Shown here: in pieces, positions 23,413-33,538 of the stretch | How positions within the stretch are numbered: the first letter of the stretch is position 1 | Layout of the letters: each line of letters begins with the position of its first letter | Assembly: GCA_021399435.1 (NCBI GenBank) | Contig: JAJTUP010000030.1 | Span: forward strand, 310,001-374,000 | Direction of reading: 5' to 3' | Length of the DNA: 64,000 nucleotides | Source: Diaporthe sp. PMI_573 | Lineage: Eukaryota > Ascomycota > Sordariomycetes > Diaporthales > Diaporthaceae | Notes under the pieces: model-generated | The model's input: only the letters and a program-made list of their open reading frames with translations | Database searches by the model: none | What the model was told of the DNA's origin: nothing | Made by a program: the position numbers and the translations under genes

Positions 23413-23665
23413 ATGAATGCATCAGCGCAGCGCGGTTTGGGCGGGATAGAAATGCAAAACATGAACTAGACTAGACGGGTTAGGTGGGTTGGCTTGCTGT
23501 TGTTTCGACTTATACATACAATTGTCCCAATCCGGTCCGAAATATACTAATGGGGCTGGGTCTTGATACCATACCATACCGACTTCAACCATCGCGCATG
23601 CAATTCCAGACCCAACGGTGATTTATCCCCCAGGTGCCTTGGCTGTTGTCATACATATATCTTCG

Positions 23666-24913
23666 TCACGAGTACCACAAGGCGTTAGAACAGCACCCCC
23701 CACCGTCATCAATATCAAGATGCGCCACCACCGCCGCCGAGCCGGCATCCACGTCCAGCCTCCAGACCTCCACGAACCCCGTCGAGTTGTCCGTCAGCAC
23801 CGCGATCTCATCAGCATACGGGCTCGGCGACAGGATATTCGAAAACCCCCCGCTCGACGACGTCGCCTCGATAAAGTTTTGCTTGACGATCGCGCCCCAC
23901 TCATCCAGCGAGAACACCGACACGTACCCCGTGGTATTCGTGTGCCGTCCCCTGTTGCTGGCCCACAGGTACTTGTTGCTGGCCGACAGCGCGACCTCGT
24001 CCGCCCAGTAGCCGGTCGGGTCCTGCGACGCAGAGAGCAGGAGCGGGTACGCGAGTTCGTAGGCCGGGATGCCTGTCTCTGGGTCGATGGCGTACTGCGC
24101 GAGCTGGCTCGACCCCTCGAGGATTACGTAGAGGTATTGGCCCCGCGGGTGAACCACGACGTGGCGCGGGTCTGAACCCGGCGTGGGCCCCGTCAGGTTC
24201 GCCAGGACCGAAACCTCGCCCGTGTCCCGGTCGACCGCGTGCGTCCAGAGGGTATTCCCCGTATCGTCGGCCGAGTACAGGATCCTTGAGTCCCGGCTCA
24301 GGGCGACCCCATGGACGCCCGAGATGTTGGGGAAGTAGGTATAGTTCTGGACCACGCCGTCCAGCACCCCATCCTGGTCAACAGAAAGCACCGCCCCGCA
24401 GCCTGCGTTTATGCCGGTGCCCCTTACTGACGAAAAAAAGGTCCCGTAGGCGTTGTGGGGCGGGCGGGGGTCCGCCACCACGAAGATGGAGGTCGCGGTG
24501 CAGTCTTCGCCGCCCGCGGGGATGGTGGACCTGTGCGAGATGGATGTGGCGTTGGTTATTGAGTAGCTTACGAACTTTGGGGTTTGGGCCTGGTTGGATT
24601 GGCCGTAGGCTGTGGTGTAGAGGTTTTTCTTGTCGTGCTGTGTGGGTGTGTGTTTCTTTGCTTAGCGACTGGTGTGTTTGAGAAAAGGGGGCAAGGGATG
24701 GGATGGAGTGAGTGGAAGCATATGTACGTTGAAGGCAATCCAGTTTCCTGCGTATGGCACGGAGGTGTTGGCAATCAGGTTCAGGGTTAGTGCCTCATCG
24801 TCAAACTCGACCGTGTACAGGGATTTGGTGCTGAATGTCCCGATGATGAGCTCGTGTATGGCAGCATGTGCCCCGAGGATCAGGCTTGAAAGGGTAATGA
24901 GGGAGGTATACAT
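23666..24913 (-). CDS. Secreted lactonase-type seven-bladed beta-propeller protein
   Basis: Start ATG 24913; exons 24728-24913 and 23666-24637 (90-bp intron) give 385 residues. The N-terminus MYTSLITLSSLILGAHA is a signal peptide. The body carries repeating propeller blades: ELIIGTFSTKSLYTVEFD, GVHGVALSRDSRILYSAD, DPRHVVVHPRGQYLYVILEG, DEVALSASNKYLWASNRGR and VEVWRLDVDAG. DPRHVVVHPRGQYLYV is the signature blade of the 6-phosphogluconolactonase / carboxy-cis,cis-muconate cyclase family (PF10282). Because it is exported it is not likely to serve the pentose phosphate pathway; an extracellular lactone or aromatic-acid substrate is possible. Cysteines near the C-terminus (GGGCCSN) may form a disulfide. 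Confidence 0.88.
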
Positions 24914-25230
24914 GATGTGTTCAATAGGTGCTGTGGCGCATACGTCCAAGTCTTGGCCGGCATGACGCCAAGAATGAATTTTCAAGATGTTTATATTTCG
25001 CTGGAGATCTTTACATGAACGGAGCACCCCGCCCCTCCCCCTTCGTGATGCTCCTCGTTCCATGCGAGCGTAAGCACAACTTCCCCGCAATGGGAGCAAA
25101 TTGTATCGTCAGGACAGCGAGTATTACCGTCTGCTGATCGTCGTTTCTGCAGACCAGGGAAGAGGGGTATGTCGTATGAGGGGAAGTATTACATTGTCCA
25201 CCCGGCATCCACCCAGGAGGCTGAACATTC
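24914..25230. other. 5' flank of lactonase-like gene
   Basis: No coding signal recognised. Confidence 0.45.
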
Positions 25231-25930
25231 GCTTCTAAGGTAATCTATATCAAAGGAAATCTATATCTATTTAATATCTATATCTATACAGATTAAAAAC
25301 GAAACCACTTAGGGCTGCTAAAGAGCAGTCAGAAGGCTAAGCAGACAGCAGACAGACCAATAAACAGTATAATAAAAAAACACAGTATAGCTAAAGCTTT
25401 GGTATAATTAAGTCGTTTACTAGACGAATAGTCTCTGTAATTAGTGTCTTCTTCCACTAAGGCACTGTGTATTATTGATTTTTAAACAGGGGGGCTTAAA
25501 CCTCTGCCCTTTTGACTTAGAATTAAGATGGCTTTAAGAACTATTACTGTTTGGAAATAGACTATTTGGCCAAAAGACTAAAGTTTTATATTAAAGATTT
25601 AGATCCCAAGCAGTATATAAGACCTGTGCTGTTATAATAGAAGCCCTATAGGTAGGGAGCCTAGTGCCTAACTAAATGTGTCTCAGAACTACTCATTACT
25701 TAACCTTAGTAACAGCTAAGTTTAGCCTAGGTATATCTTAAGGCAGGACTCTTGTTAATCAGCTGGGCCCATTATCCTAGGCCTACTCTTTTAACATGTT
25801 AGGCCGACTATGAACCTAAGCAGTAACAGCCTTGGCAGCTGTCTGAGGCTGGTCTTTGTGGCTTACACACCGATAGTCGAAATAGCCGTCACAGTGCTTT
25901 GAATACTTACATATAGGATATATCGGCAAT
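25231..25930. repeat. A+T-rich, TpA-rich stretch, probable RIP-mutated relic
   Basis: Base composition changes sharply to A+T with many TA steps (for example ATCTATATCTATTTAATATC), and no long frame survives. In Pezizomycotina this pattern is commonly left by repeat-induced point mutation of a transposon copy. The parent element is not identifiable by eye. Confidence 0.5.
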
Positions 25931-27323
25931 GACAAAGCGGGGATTGTTCCATTGAAATTTGGTACTTTTCGGCGCTGGTGCTGTCAGTGGACATCCATGG
26001 ATGTAGCGGACCTAGAACCAGGGTTGCAGCATGACAAGCGTGTTGAATTCCTGCTTCGAATGTCTCAGCAAAGGCTCCTTCCGGGACCTAGACAAACATC
26101 TCTCTTCGTAGACTTTCTTCAGCTATGATCATGCGCCTATTGCCTTCAGGAGGTGAGCTGGGACGCTCCCATAGACAAGCCGGTATCTAACCAATTTACT
26201 TGTTAGGCTTGGGATGTGTCCAGCGTGCTTATAATAGACAGCCAGGTGCGTGGGACATGTCTGACACATGCCTCTCGCACAGAAACCCCCCACCCCCCAG
26301 AATTAATGCCGCTTCCCCGCTCTACGGCACGGGACGGCTGGGGCCTAGGCCCAGTTTTATTCGCCAAAATCCCCAGCCAATGGAGTAGCGTTCGGCGGAA
26401 AGAGGTTCACAAGGCTCAGGCACAGCTCAGCAGCCGTGACGTGGATGACAGGATCTTCCTGCGACTGCCCAGAAAGAGCCCATCCCGAAAGGCCCTACCC
26501 ACAGAGGTGAAGCTGACCCTGGGCCGGAAACGAATCAAGTCCGACCAAATCGAGCATAATCAGGAAATGATTTACCACCAAGGCGGCTAACGAGGAAGCA
26601 CACGAACGAATGCTCCACCCATGGGCCCTTCCTCGGCAAGCTCGGACTGACATGGGAGGGGCAGAGACCTTGGTCACGACCAGTGCCGCCTCGTGGCGCT
26701 GTTGCCAAGGGAGTTGCATGTTCCGAGATCCGATGTAAATGACCAGCCCTTGAGCCGGGAGGACCTCCGAGGAAGTGTGTCGCCCTTCAGTCCACAAAAT
26801 GTCGCTGGTGTTTTCGTCCGTTCTGACGGCGACCTTTAAAAATTCTATCGGCGAAGCCCCTGGAACATGGTCTCCTCGTGCTTGCCCCGGCCCTTGCCCG
26901 AGGCCAGCTAGACTGTCCTGTAGAGTCCTCTGACCCCAGAGGCTAGACATGATGAAATTTCAAATGACCCATAAAAGGCCTCATACTGGCCCATGGGAAC
27001 CGATGACGATAACACAGGTTGCTGGTAACTCCTCTAGCAAGACGGGATTCCATCTGTACGAGGATATGAGATTGTCACAGACAGAAACACTCGACGATGG
27101 TCGATGCTGATGAGGTGGCATTGTGGCTCACTGTTAGCAATATGTGGTGCAAGTTGCAAAGGCGGGAGAATGATTCTATTAGGTTTCCTAGGGAAAGCTC
27201 TCCCTGGGTGACTATTTGAACCAAAACCATGGTTGACTGAGCAGTTCGGGCGCTCATTCGCTCCCCCTTCCTGTCCGTAGCAATATGAATGCTCTTTGTT
27301 CAACTAAATACATGGAATGTATT
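25931..27323. other. Gene-poor region, possible retroelement fragment
   Basis: A 124-residue plus-strand frame (26216-26590) contains VRRKEVHKAQ and DDRIFLRLPRKSPSRKALP, weakly like the gag-like ORF1 of fungal LINEs, but it is too short and isolated to call. The opposing 151-residue frame (26495-26950) has no features. The rest shows nothing. Confidence 0.3.
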
Positions 27324-27854
27324 TTACTCGCTAATCAGAGACCAGACCGCATCATCATCGACACCAGGCTTAGCCTCACGCTTCTCGCTGATCAGGGACC
27401 AGACCGCATCATCATCAACAGCAGGTTTAGCCGCACGCTTCTCGCTGATCAGAGACCAGACCGCATCGTCATCAACACCAGCGGCACGCTTCTCGCTGAT
27501 CAGAGACCACACCGCATCGTCGTCGACGCCAGGCTTAGCCTCACGCTTCTCGCTGATCAGAGACCAAACCGCATCATCATCAACACCAGGCTTAGCCTCA
27601 CGCTTCTCGCTGATCAGAGACCAGACCGCATCGTCATCAACACCAGGTTGAGCGGCACGCTTCTCGCTGATCAGAGACCAAACCGCATCGTCATCGACAC
27701 CGGCTCCAGGGCCTGTCTTCGAAGTAGCTGCAGTATCATCAGTTGGCTATCGACACAAATACAGGTGATTTCACATACCATGCTTCATCGGCGGAGCGGC
27801 ATAAGCTTCAGACAGCATAAAAGCTGCGACAAGGACGAGTTGCTTGATCTGCAT
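27324..27854 (-). CDS. Kex2-processed repetitive RiPP precursor peptide (dikaritin/UstA type)
   Basis: Start ATG 27854; the first exon 27779-27854 codes MQIKQLVLVAAFMLSEAYA, a signal peptide, then APPMKH. After a 51-bp intron (27728-27778) the second exon (27324-27727) codes seven near-identical units, VDDDAVWSLISE, separated by KR followed by EAKPG, AAQPG, AAG or AAKPA. The total is 159 residues. KR is the Kex2 protease site, and the following EA/AA pairs are removable by a Ste13-type dipeptidase. Unit length is 57 nt, except one 51-nt unit lacking the Lys-Pro codons; the last unit ends ISE-stop without KR. Secreted precursor plus neighbouring UstY oxidase is the defining pair of dikaritin RiPPs. 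By analogy the core lies just before KR, here probably (V)WSLISE. A non-modified Kex2 repeat peptide is the alternative. Confidence 0.88.
27327..27700. repeat. Seven-copy coding tandem repeat
   Basis: The CTCGCTGATCAG word recurs seven times at ~51-57 nt spacing, the first copy with one change (CTCGCTAATCAG). Copies differ mostly at synonymous or linker positions, pointing to recent unequal exchange or gene conversion. Confidence 0.9.
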
Positions 27855-27964
27855 CTTTGTGATTGGAGTTTGACAAGAATTCTTGGTCAGGAGTTCGTTT
27901 TGCGTTTTGGACTTGGAGCATAAGGATAATGAGATGTGAAGAGATATCAAAGGAGTGCTGATGG

Positions 27965-27976
27965 TTTATATATTTT
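27965..27976 (-). promoter_or_regulatory. TATA box of the precursor gene
   Basis: On the minus strand AAAATATATAAA lies about 112 bases upstream of the precursor ATG, a typical spacing for a strongly expressed fungal gene with a short leader. Confidence 0.45.
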
Positions 27977-29122
27977 GAATCCAGTTCTTACTACGTCACT
28001 AACACTTTGGTGAGTGTGCATTTCGCCATGTATAATTTTATTCATTCAGCATCAGTGTTCATAAGTGGGGAAGTAGACAACACAACTACTGTTACTATGC
28101 TCCATATATTTCCGCGAAGAACCGGATACTGCAGAGGGTCAGACAGGTGGCCAACTCAATCTAGTCCGGTGAGGCACAGTGGATTCTCAAGCACCGACTA
28201 ATGATACTCCGGGCAGCGTTGTGTACTCGCGAGACTCGGTCTCGAGAGTATTTTTACGGTACCGACTTTGATGGCCCCATATTATAAACTCTACAGTTTG
28301 GCTCGTGGATCGTAGATCTCTGGAGTTTCGCCGAGGGTTTTCCGTCAAATTACACCATCATGTACAGCAAATACTATACCCAGTCCAACACCTCTTCACA
28401 CGCTTAATGTAAACAAACAAGTATTCCACAAGCTAACAATTTCAGCCATAATTTTCTCATTGCTGACAATTAGACTGCTAATGAAATCATGGTGATAAAG
28501 GCATTATAGTAGAGTCTCGGAAATGGATACATGACAGCCTCGTCCTGTTTCTGACTGGAGTGGAAGCCCGACGCAACCCGTTTCTCCCAAGAAGTGTTGC
28601 TCCAGCTGCCGTGTGACCTCGGGATGCACTGAGTGTCCAGCTCATGTTCAAACTGACAGAGCCCCCGCCAGGAAGCTGAATACCGACCTTGCCGCAGAGA
28701 GTGATTACTATTTCACGCAGTATCAGTATGAAACAGTTGCACACATTATGGACCGTACAGGGTTACCGAGGGTGTACATACGTGTACTGCAGCTGATCCA
28801 CGGTCAAAGGTTGGGACCGAGCGGAATTCGATTTCCGGGGTATTATCGCGATGACGATGCTGAGCCCAATGAAACGTAGAATTCAGTGAATACCGCCCGG
28901 TCTCGCAGGATCGCATGCGGCGGCAGAGATATGGTGGACATGCCGCCAATGAAAAATAGCATCCGCCCACGCGCCCGAGATGTTAAAACGGGACTCATCC
29001 CCTCGAAAGTGTTGAAAGGTTTTGACCATCAGGCCTCTCTTCAGGTTTCTTCCAAGACCACATCATTGATCAGTATGCCCTCTGCGAACTTCTTTCAATT
29101 TCTCAAATCTACCCAAGCCAGG
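27977..29122. promoter_or_regulatory. Divergent promoter region, precursor / UstY oxidase
   Basis: About 1.2 kb between two outward-facing start codons. Short frames here (28487-28970, both strands) show no family features. Shared regulation of the pair is inferred from layout. Confidence 0.4.
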
Positions 29123-30430
29123 ATGTCAATGCTCGAGAAGAACACTCTCCCCGAGTACAACCCCGTTTCAGACGATGGCGACTCTGAGGATGCGAGCGAG
29201 CAGGACGTCTTGATGTACAAGGCAAGAGACGCGGCCGCTCGCAAGTCACGCCTGCGCGGTCTTGTTGTCCGCACATCAGTTTTCCTGCTCTATACCTCTC
29301 TCCTCGTTGGGGCGACCTCGTGGTGGTGGATGAACGACAGGTTACACGGGCCCGGAGTTATCAAGTGTAAGCCGTAGAGCTCTCTACCACAATGCGTCAA
29401 GTTTCCTGAGGCTGACTCCTATTCCAGCACCTTTGAGGCCATATGTCAAGTATGAGGAGAAGTGGTTTCCAAAAATGGACACCACTCATTTCATGACTGC
29501 TGGACCTCCTGATGACACTGGGGAGCGCGACGCTGTTTGGGATGAACTGACTCAATGTAAGGACCACCCTGTGTCTTTAGGGAGACGTGATCGGACAACC
29601 TGCTGACGACTTTCTCTTGTATCAGTCTTCTTCTCGGAGTTCCCTCGCAAGGACATGGAACGGCTTGGGCGAGCTGATGAAGCCATACAATTGCCAAATG
29701 GTGAGTATGCTCACGAAAGAGTTACACCCCGCTCCGTGATAACCCTTGATGCACGAATTGTGGAGCTACTTGATGCGAGAAGCAAAGACTGACTGTAGCT
29801 ATAGGGAATTACCTCGTCCTGTACACCGTCAATCATCTGCTCCATTGCTTGGTAAGCCTACTGCTTCGCTGTCTTCATGCACACGGTCTGCTGACATGGT
29901 CTCAAGAAACGTCTTCATCACTCGCGGTATGCCGACCATTACTATCCAAACATGACAGATGACGAGGTGCAGAAGATGGACAAGCATGACAGTAAGCGGA
30001 GAAACTTCAAACCTTACAACATATCTCGGCCAAGAGCTAAACAGCAACTTTCTGCAGTGCATTGTATCGAGGACCTCGTCCAGCAGGTGATTTGCCATGC
30101 CGACACAGCCCCATACACCTCGCGGTGGTATGCGCGGGACCCTCGCCCCACTGGCAATTCCGACATCGCGCACGAATGCGTCAACTGGGACATGCTCAAG
30201 GGGGAGCTCAGGAGGCGGCATGTCGACCCGTGGCAGCCTGGCCTCCTGGTGCATCCTTTCCTTGGTGAGTTTGAGTCTAAGCATGCTTTGTGCGACAGAA
30301 GCTGACCTAGTTGCTTTCTACAGGTCCCGTGGTGCCGGATGGCAAGGATACCGAATTCCCTGACAGGATGTCATATCCTTCCGACTTCCGTCACGTTGGG
30401 GAGTCGCCGGAGGATGTGAAGCCTCATTGA
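29123..30430 (+). CDS. UstY-type oxidase (DUF3328), RiPP cyclase
   Basis: Seven exons (29123-29366, 29428-29556, 29626-29700, 29805-29851, 29907-29991, 30058-30264, 30324-30430) sum to 894 nt, 297 residues. MSMLEKNTLPEYNPVS is chosen as start because family members begin with a short acidic cytosolic segment; ATG 29075 is an in-frame alternative. A single transmembrane helix (~47-70, VVRTSVFLLYTSLLVGATSWWWM) is followed by a lumenal domain. Both signature copper/metal motifs HxxHC are present: HLLHC (160-164) and HDMHC (192-196), the second completed across an intron. The PSDFRHVGESPEDV end region is also typical. UstYa-family proteins form the oxidative side-chain crosslink that closes the macrocycle of ustiloxin, phomopsin and asperipin-type peptides. 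It is the divergent neighbour of the repetitive precursor, which is its likely substrate. Confidence 0.92.
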
Positions 30431-32467
30431 GACCTAAGTTTCATGGGAGTCTAGCTCCCGAAGTCTGTTTGCAACCTGTTGTCTGTTGGCTGGGAGGACT
30501 ATCCCCGCAGGCTCTTACGGAATTGCGCTTATGCTCTCAGGGGCAAGAGAAAGGAGTCACTCTGTTTTGGAGTCGAATGTGTTTCCGTGACGGAAGAGGT
30601 CTGCTCGCTTCTAGCAGCCTTCAAAGTCATTCGTGTTGGAACTGGTCACTATGAACGCCAAGCTCTTGGAGGGGATGATGGAGTTGTGGATATCTACCTT
30701 TGTACTGGTAGCCTTTTGGAGAAAATCCGAGCAGCTTCTTCTTTCGCCTTTTCAGGGGAGTATCCGACTTTGGCTAGGGATGGGCGCTAGTCTCCAGTTC
30801 GTTCCTGAGGAGCGAGCTCCAGTGGGTCAACATTTGCCGCAGTGCTTTGCATGAGATATGCTATACGTCTCAGCCTGGAATCCGGGGTTGTCTGGTTTTG
30901 AAGTCGTAAGCCGAGAGGATGGCGGTTATCCAGCCAGTGTATCCGAACAGATGCTGTCTGTTCTTTCGCATTGCAGGATTTCTGTGAAATCTGATCCTAG
31001 AAGTCCCTTCTGGAGAAGGGGAGAGGGGCCAGTGAGCTCTGGAGTCCTTTTGTTTCCGCCCACTACTGAAAGTCGCAACAGAATTCTTCTGGCTGCAGTC
31101 GGGTCCCACCGCATGATTCGGGTTGCAAAGCTGCTTATTTAATTTCGTTTTGCTTTTCGCTAGGCATCACGGTGGACTAACACCCATCATCACGGAAAGC
31201 AGACATCACTGTGGCCGTTGCTGTGGGATTCAAGTTTAGATTTCAAGGTGAACTCGACTCAAGTGTTTTCCACACAGACTAGAATATCCTCCAGTCCACT
31301 ACACATGCGGGACGATAATCAGTCTCTCTCAACAGTCAAAGGTCTCCCAGCCTGGCATGCTTTGATACCCGAAATATCCCCCATTCATCATCCTCCACAA
31401 ATCCTTGAGTCAGCTGCGCCGCTTGAATCTCTGTAAATAACCTTGAATTGGTGTAGACTATTGACTGGCTCAAGTTCAATATTGAACCCGAAGCTGTCTG
31501 GTTGGTAAACGTGCCCTCTGTATACCTACTCTAGTGGATGTATTTGCATTCCCTACTATGACTATGTTGGACCATGTGCAACATTGCAGAGACCATTTTT
31601 AAGCGTTATTTGCGACATGGATGCTCTTCGTCTTGAGTGAGAAGTCTGGGGATACGATTTATTCACTTTCCTGTAGAGTTTTGTGCCTATACGCTCATTA
31701 AGTGAGGCGGTCCCACCACCGCTTTGCAGGTCAATCCCATATTCTACTTACGATTCCACGGTATGACAGGCAAACATGGACATCTGCTTGTCATTTTTCA
31801 TTATTTCGGACGAACCGAATAGCCCACGACGGCCCCCACGAGGGGCGGCCGCCGTCAAGCTTCCTATTCTGTCGGGCAACTGTAGTATAACCAATGATCA
31901 TTACCGTGTTGGGTTATATTTCATCATATTACTTCTCGGGACTATTGCCACGTGCCAGTCACACAGCATTGAGGATCACTGGTTGGCTGACGTGGTTTCT
32001 AAAACGAGAGGTGGGGTCCAGACCCTGCTCCCGTTCTCAGCCTCCACGTGCAACACAACAACTGGGCATATAGCCTTGTGAGACCTCATGACAGTGGCGC
32101 AGGTTGTGATAATCGAGTATAGGGCGAAGTTGTGATTTCCTAGGTCGGTAATTTCATCACTTGTGCCACTCGACTGTATGCTGACTGACTGCTTGGCCGA
32201 GCGTTCACAAGATAAGGACTTCAACAGATATGCCCCTTTGGGGTTGGAAGCCTGATCAAAGCCTCGTCAGCATGAGGCTTGGTGGACCAGATATCATGAG
32301 AATATGCTGAAAACGCTGAATGCAGGGGAACTGAGGGGGGCATGGGACTTGTGAATACTACAGGCCAACTGCAGAGGTGACGGCATTAGGTATTTGAAAA
32401 ACTATAAAGAACGTCTCTGACCCGCGTTCAACACATCTGTAGAAGCTGAGAATAGTATTCAACTTAC
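30431..32467. other. Intergenic, nothing recognised
   Basis: Two kilobases without a supportable gene. Frames up to 103 residues occur but conflict in phase and show no motif; no second HxxHC protein was found. Confidence 0.45.
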
Positions 32468-33080
32468 ATGCTTCTCAAAATGTTTTCTCTCACTCATATT
32501 CGCCTCTTTGGCATTATTGCTGCTGCCAGCACGGCAATGGCAACGGGGACCAAGTTGAACATCACCGCGATCGGCACCTGCAACAACGCCTCGCGATTCG
32601 AGTGCTGGGAACTGGACCAGCCGTTCATCTCGACAGATCAGCCAGGCCTGGTGAACACAAGGGCCACGATCCTCGGAGACGTCACGAACATCTCATACAG
32701 CGTTCTACCTTCCGGCTTTAACAGCCCACTTCATCCTGCGCCGAGCAACCAGTAAGTTCCTCTAATATGAGACCACAAACAGGATACTAATGCATCGCAG
32801 ATGGGTGGTTCTACTTGGCGGACTAGGCGTAATCACTTTGCCCGACAATAGTTCCACGACGTTCACTACCGATGGGGGAGAGTTTGGATTGCTGTTCGCC
32901 ACGGATACCGCTGACCTTACCGAGGAGGGCCATGGTGGTATTTTCCCTGGCCCAACTGAGACTATTTTTCTTCAGATCCCGACCAAGAACAATGAGATAC
33001 CCAAGCATCGGGTCTTGAAAGACAATGGGCCATGCACAGTGAACGAGGTTGCTGGGTTGAGAGCTTGGGCCCTTGGTTAA
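32468..33080 (+). CDS. Small secreted protein, unknown function
   Basis: Exons 32468-32751 and 32801-33080 (a 49-bp intron with a GATACTAATGC branch site) give 187 residues. The N-terminus MLLKMFSLTHIRLFGIIAAASTAMA is a signal peptide (Met5 is an alternative start). The mature part has a Cys pair early (CNNASRFECWEL), several N-glycosylation sequons, and a beta-rich look (VLLGGLGVITLPDNSSTTFTTDGGEFGLLFATD) resembling a small cupin-like secreted family, with one late Cys. Effector-like size and export, but no direct evidence of such a role. Confidence 0.75.
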
Positions 33081-33538
33081 GCAGAACCTTCACGATCTTT
33101 AAGTCACTGGGGGATGTAGAGAGTGCGTTGCAGCATGCTGCTGCCTCTGCGCGAGCGATACTAGTGGGTCTGCACTACAACATTCATGTGAACCCTTTGA
33201 TGGAGTTTACATTATTTTTTCGCTGCCTCATGGAGCACTTTACCTAGATATGTTAGACAGGAGGCCCACGCCATTCTTTTAGCTAGAAGTCAATTCATGA
33301 ACCATTGAACTTATGTGCGTCTTGTTTTGACTTGTGGCAGTACATATAACTTTCTCATTTTCTCACAGAAGGCGTGAGAATTACACCCCGCCAGAATCCT
33401 ATTCCATGGACTCCCTCCGAGGTTCTCAGCCGACAGCAATTGGAAGTTTCGTTTACAAGTTGACACTGCTGGTTTATAGCAACAGATCAACGGGACACTT
33501 CTGCCTCGACTTTGTTCCTATGGTCATTCGTAACCCCT
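33081..33538. other. Convergent 3' region
   Basis: Tail-to-tail gap between the small secreted protein and the kinase. Nothing recognised. Confidence 0.5.

Noticed and set aside
23618..24175. 185-residue Arg-rich plus-strand frame
   Set aside because: Antisense shadow of the lactonase-like gene.
26495..26950. 151-residue minus-strand frame
   Set aside because: No recognisable domain, lies in a gene-poor repeat-like region and overlaps another weak frame.
27324..27727. CRISPR-like array from evenly spaced repeats
   Set aside because: Repeats are coding, contiguous, and without unique spacers; the host is a eukaryote.
27324..27854. Alpha-type mating pheromone precursor
   Set aside because: KR-EA/AA spacing fits pheromone precursors too, but the repeats lack the Cys/Trp pheromone pattern and the gene is next to a UstY oxidase.
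27285..27923. 212-residue plus-strand frame with repeated LLADQRPDRI
   Set aside because: It is the complement of the precursor's repeats, starts within them, and has no signal peptide; the minus strand has the signal peptide, intron and protease sites.
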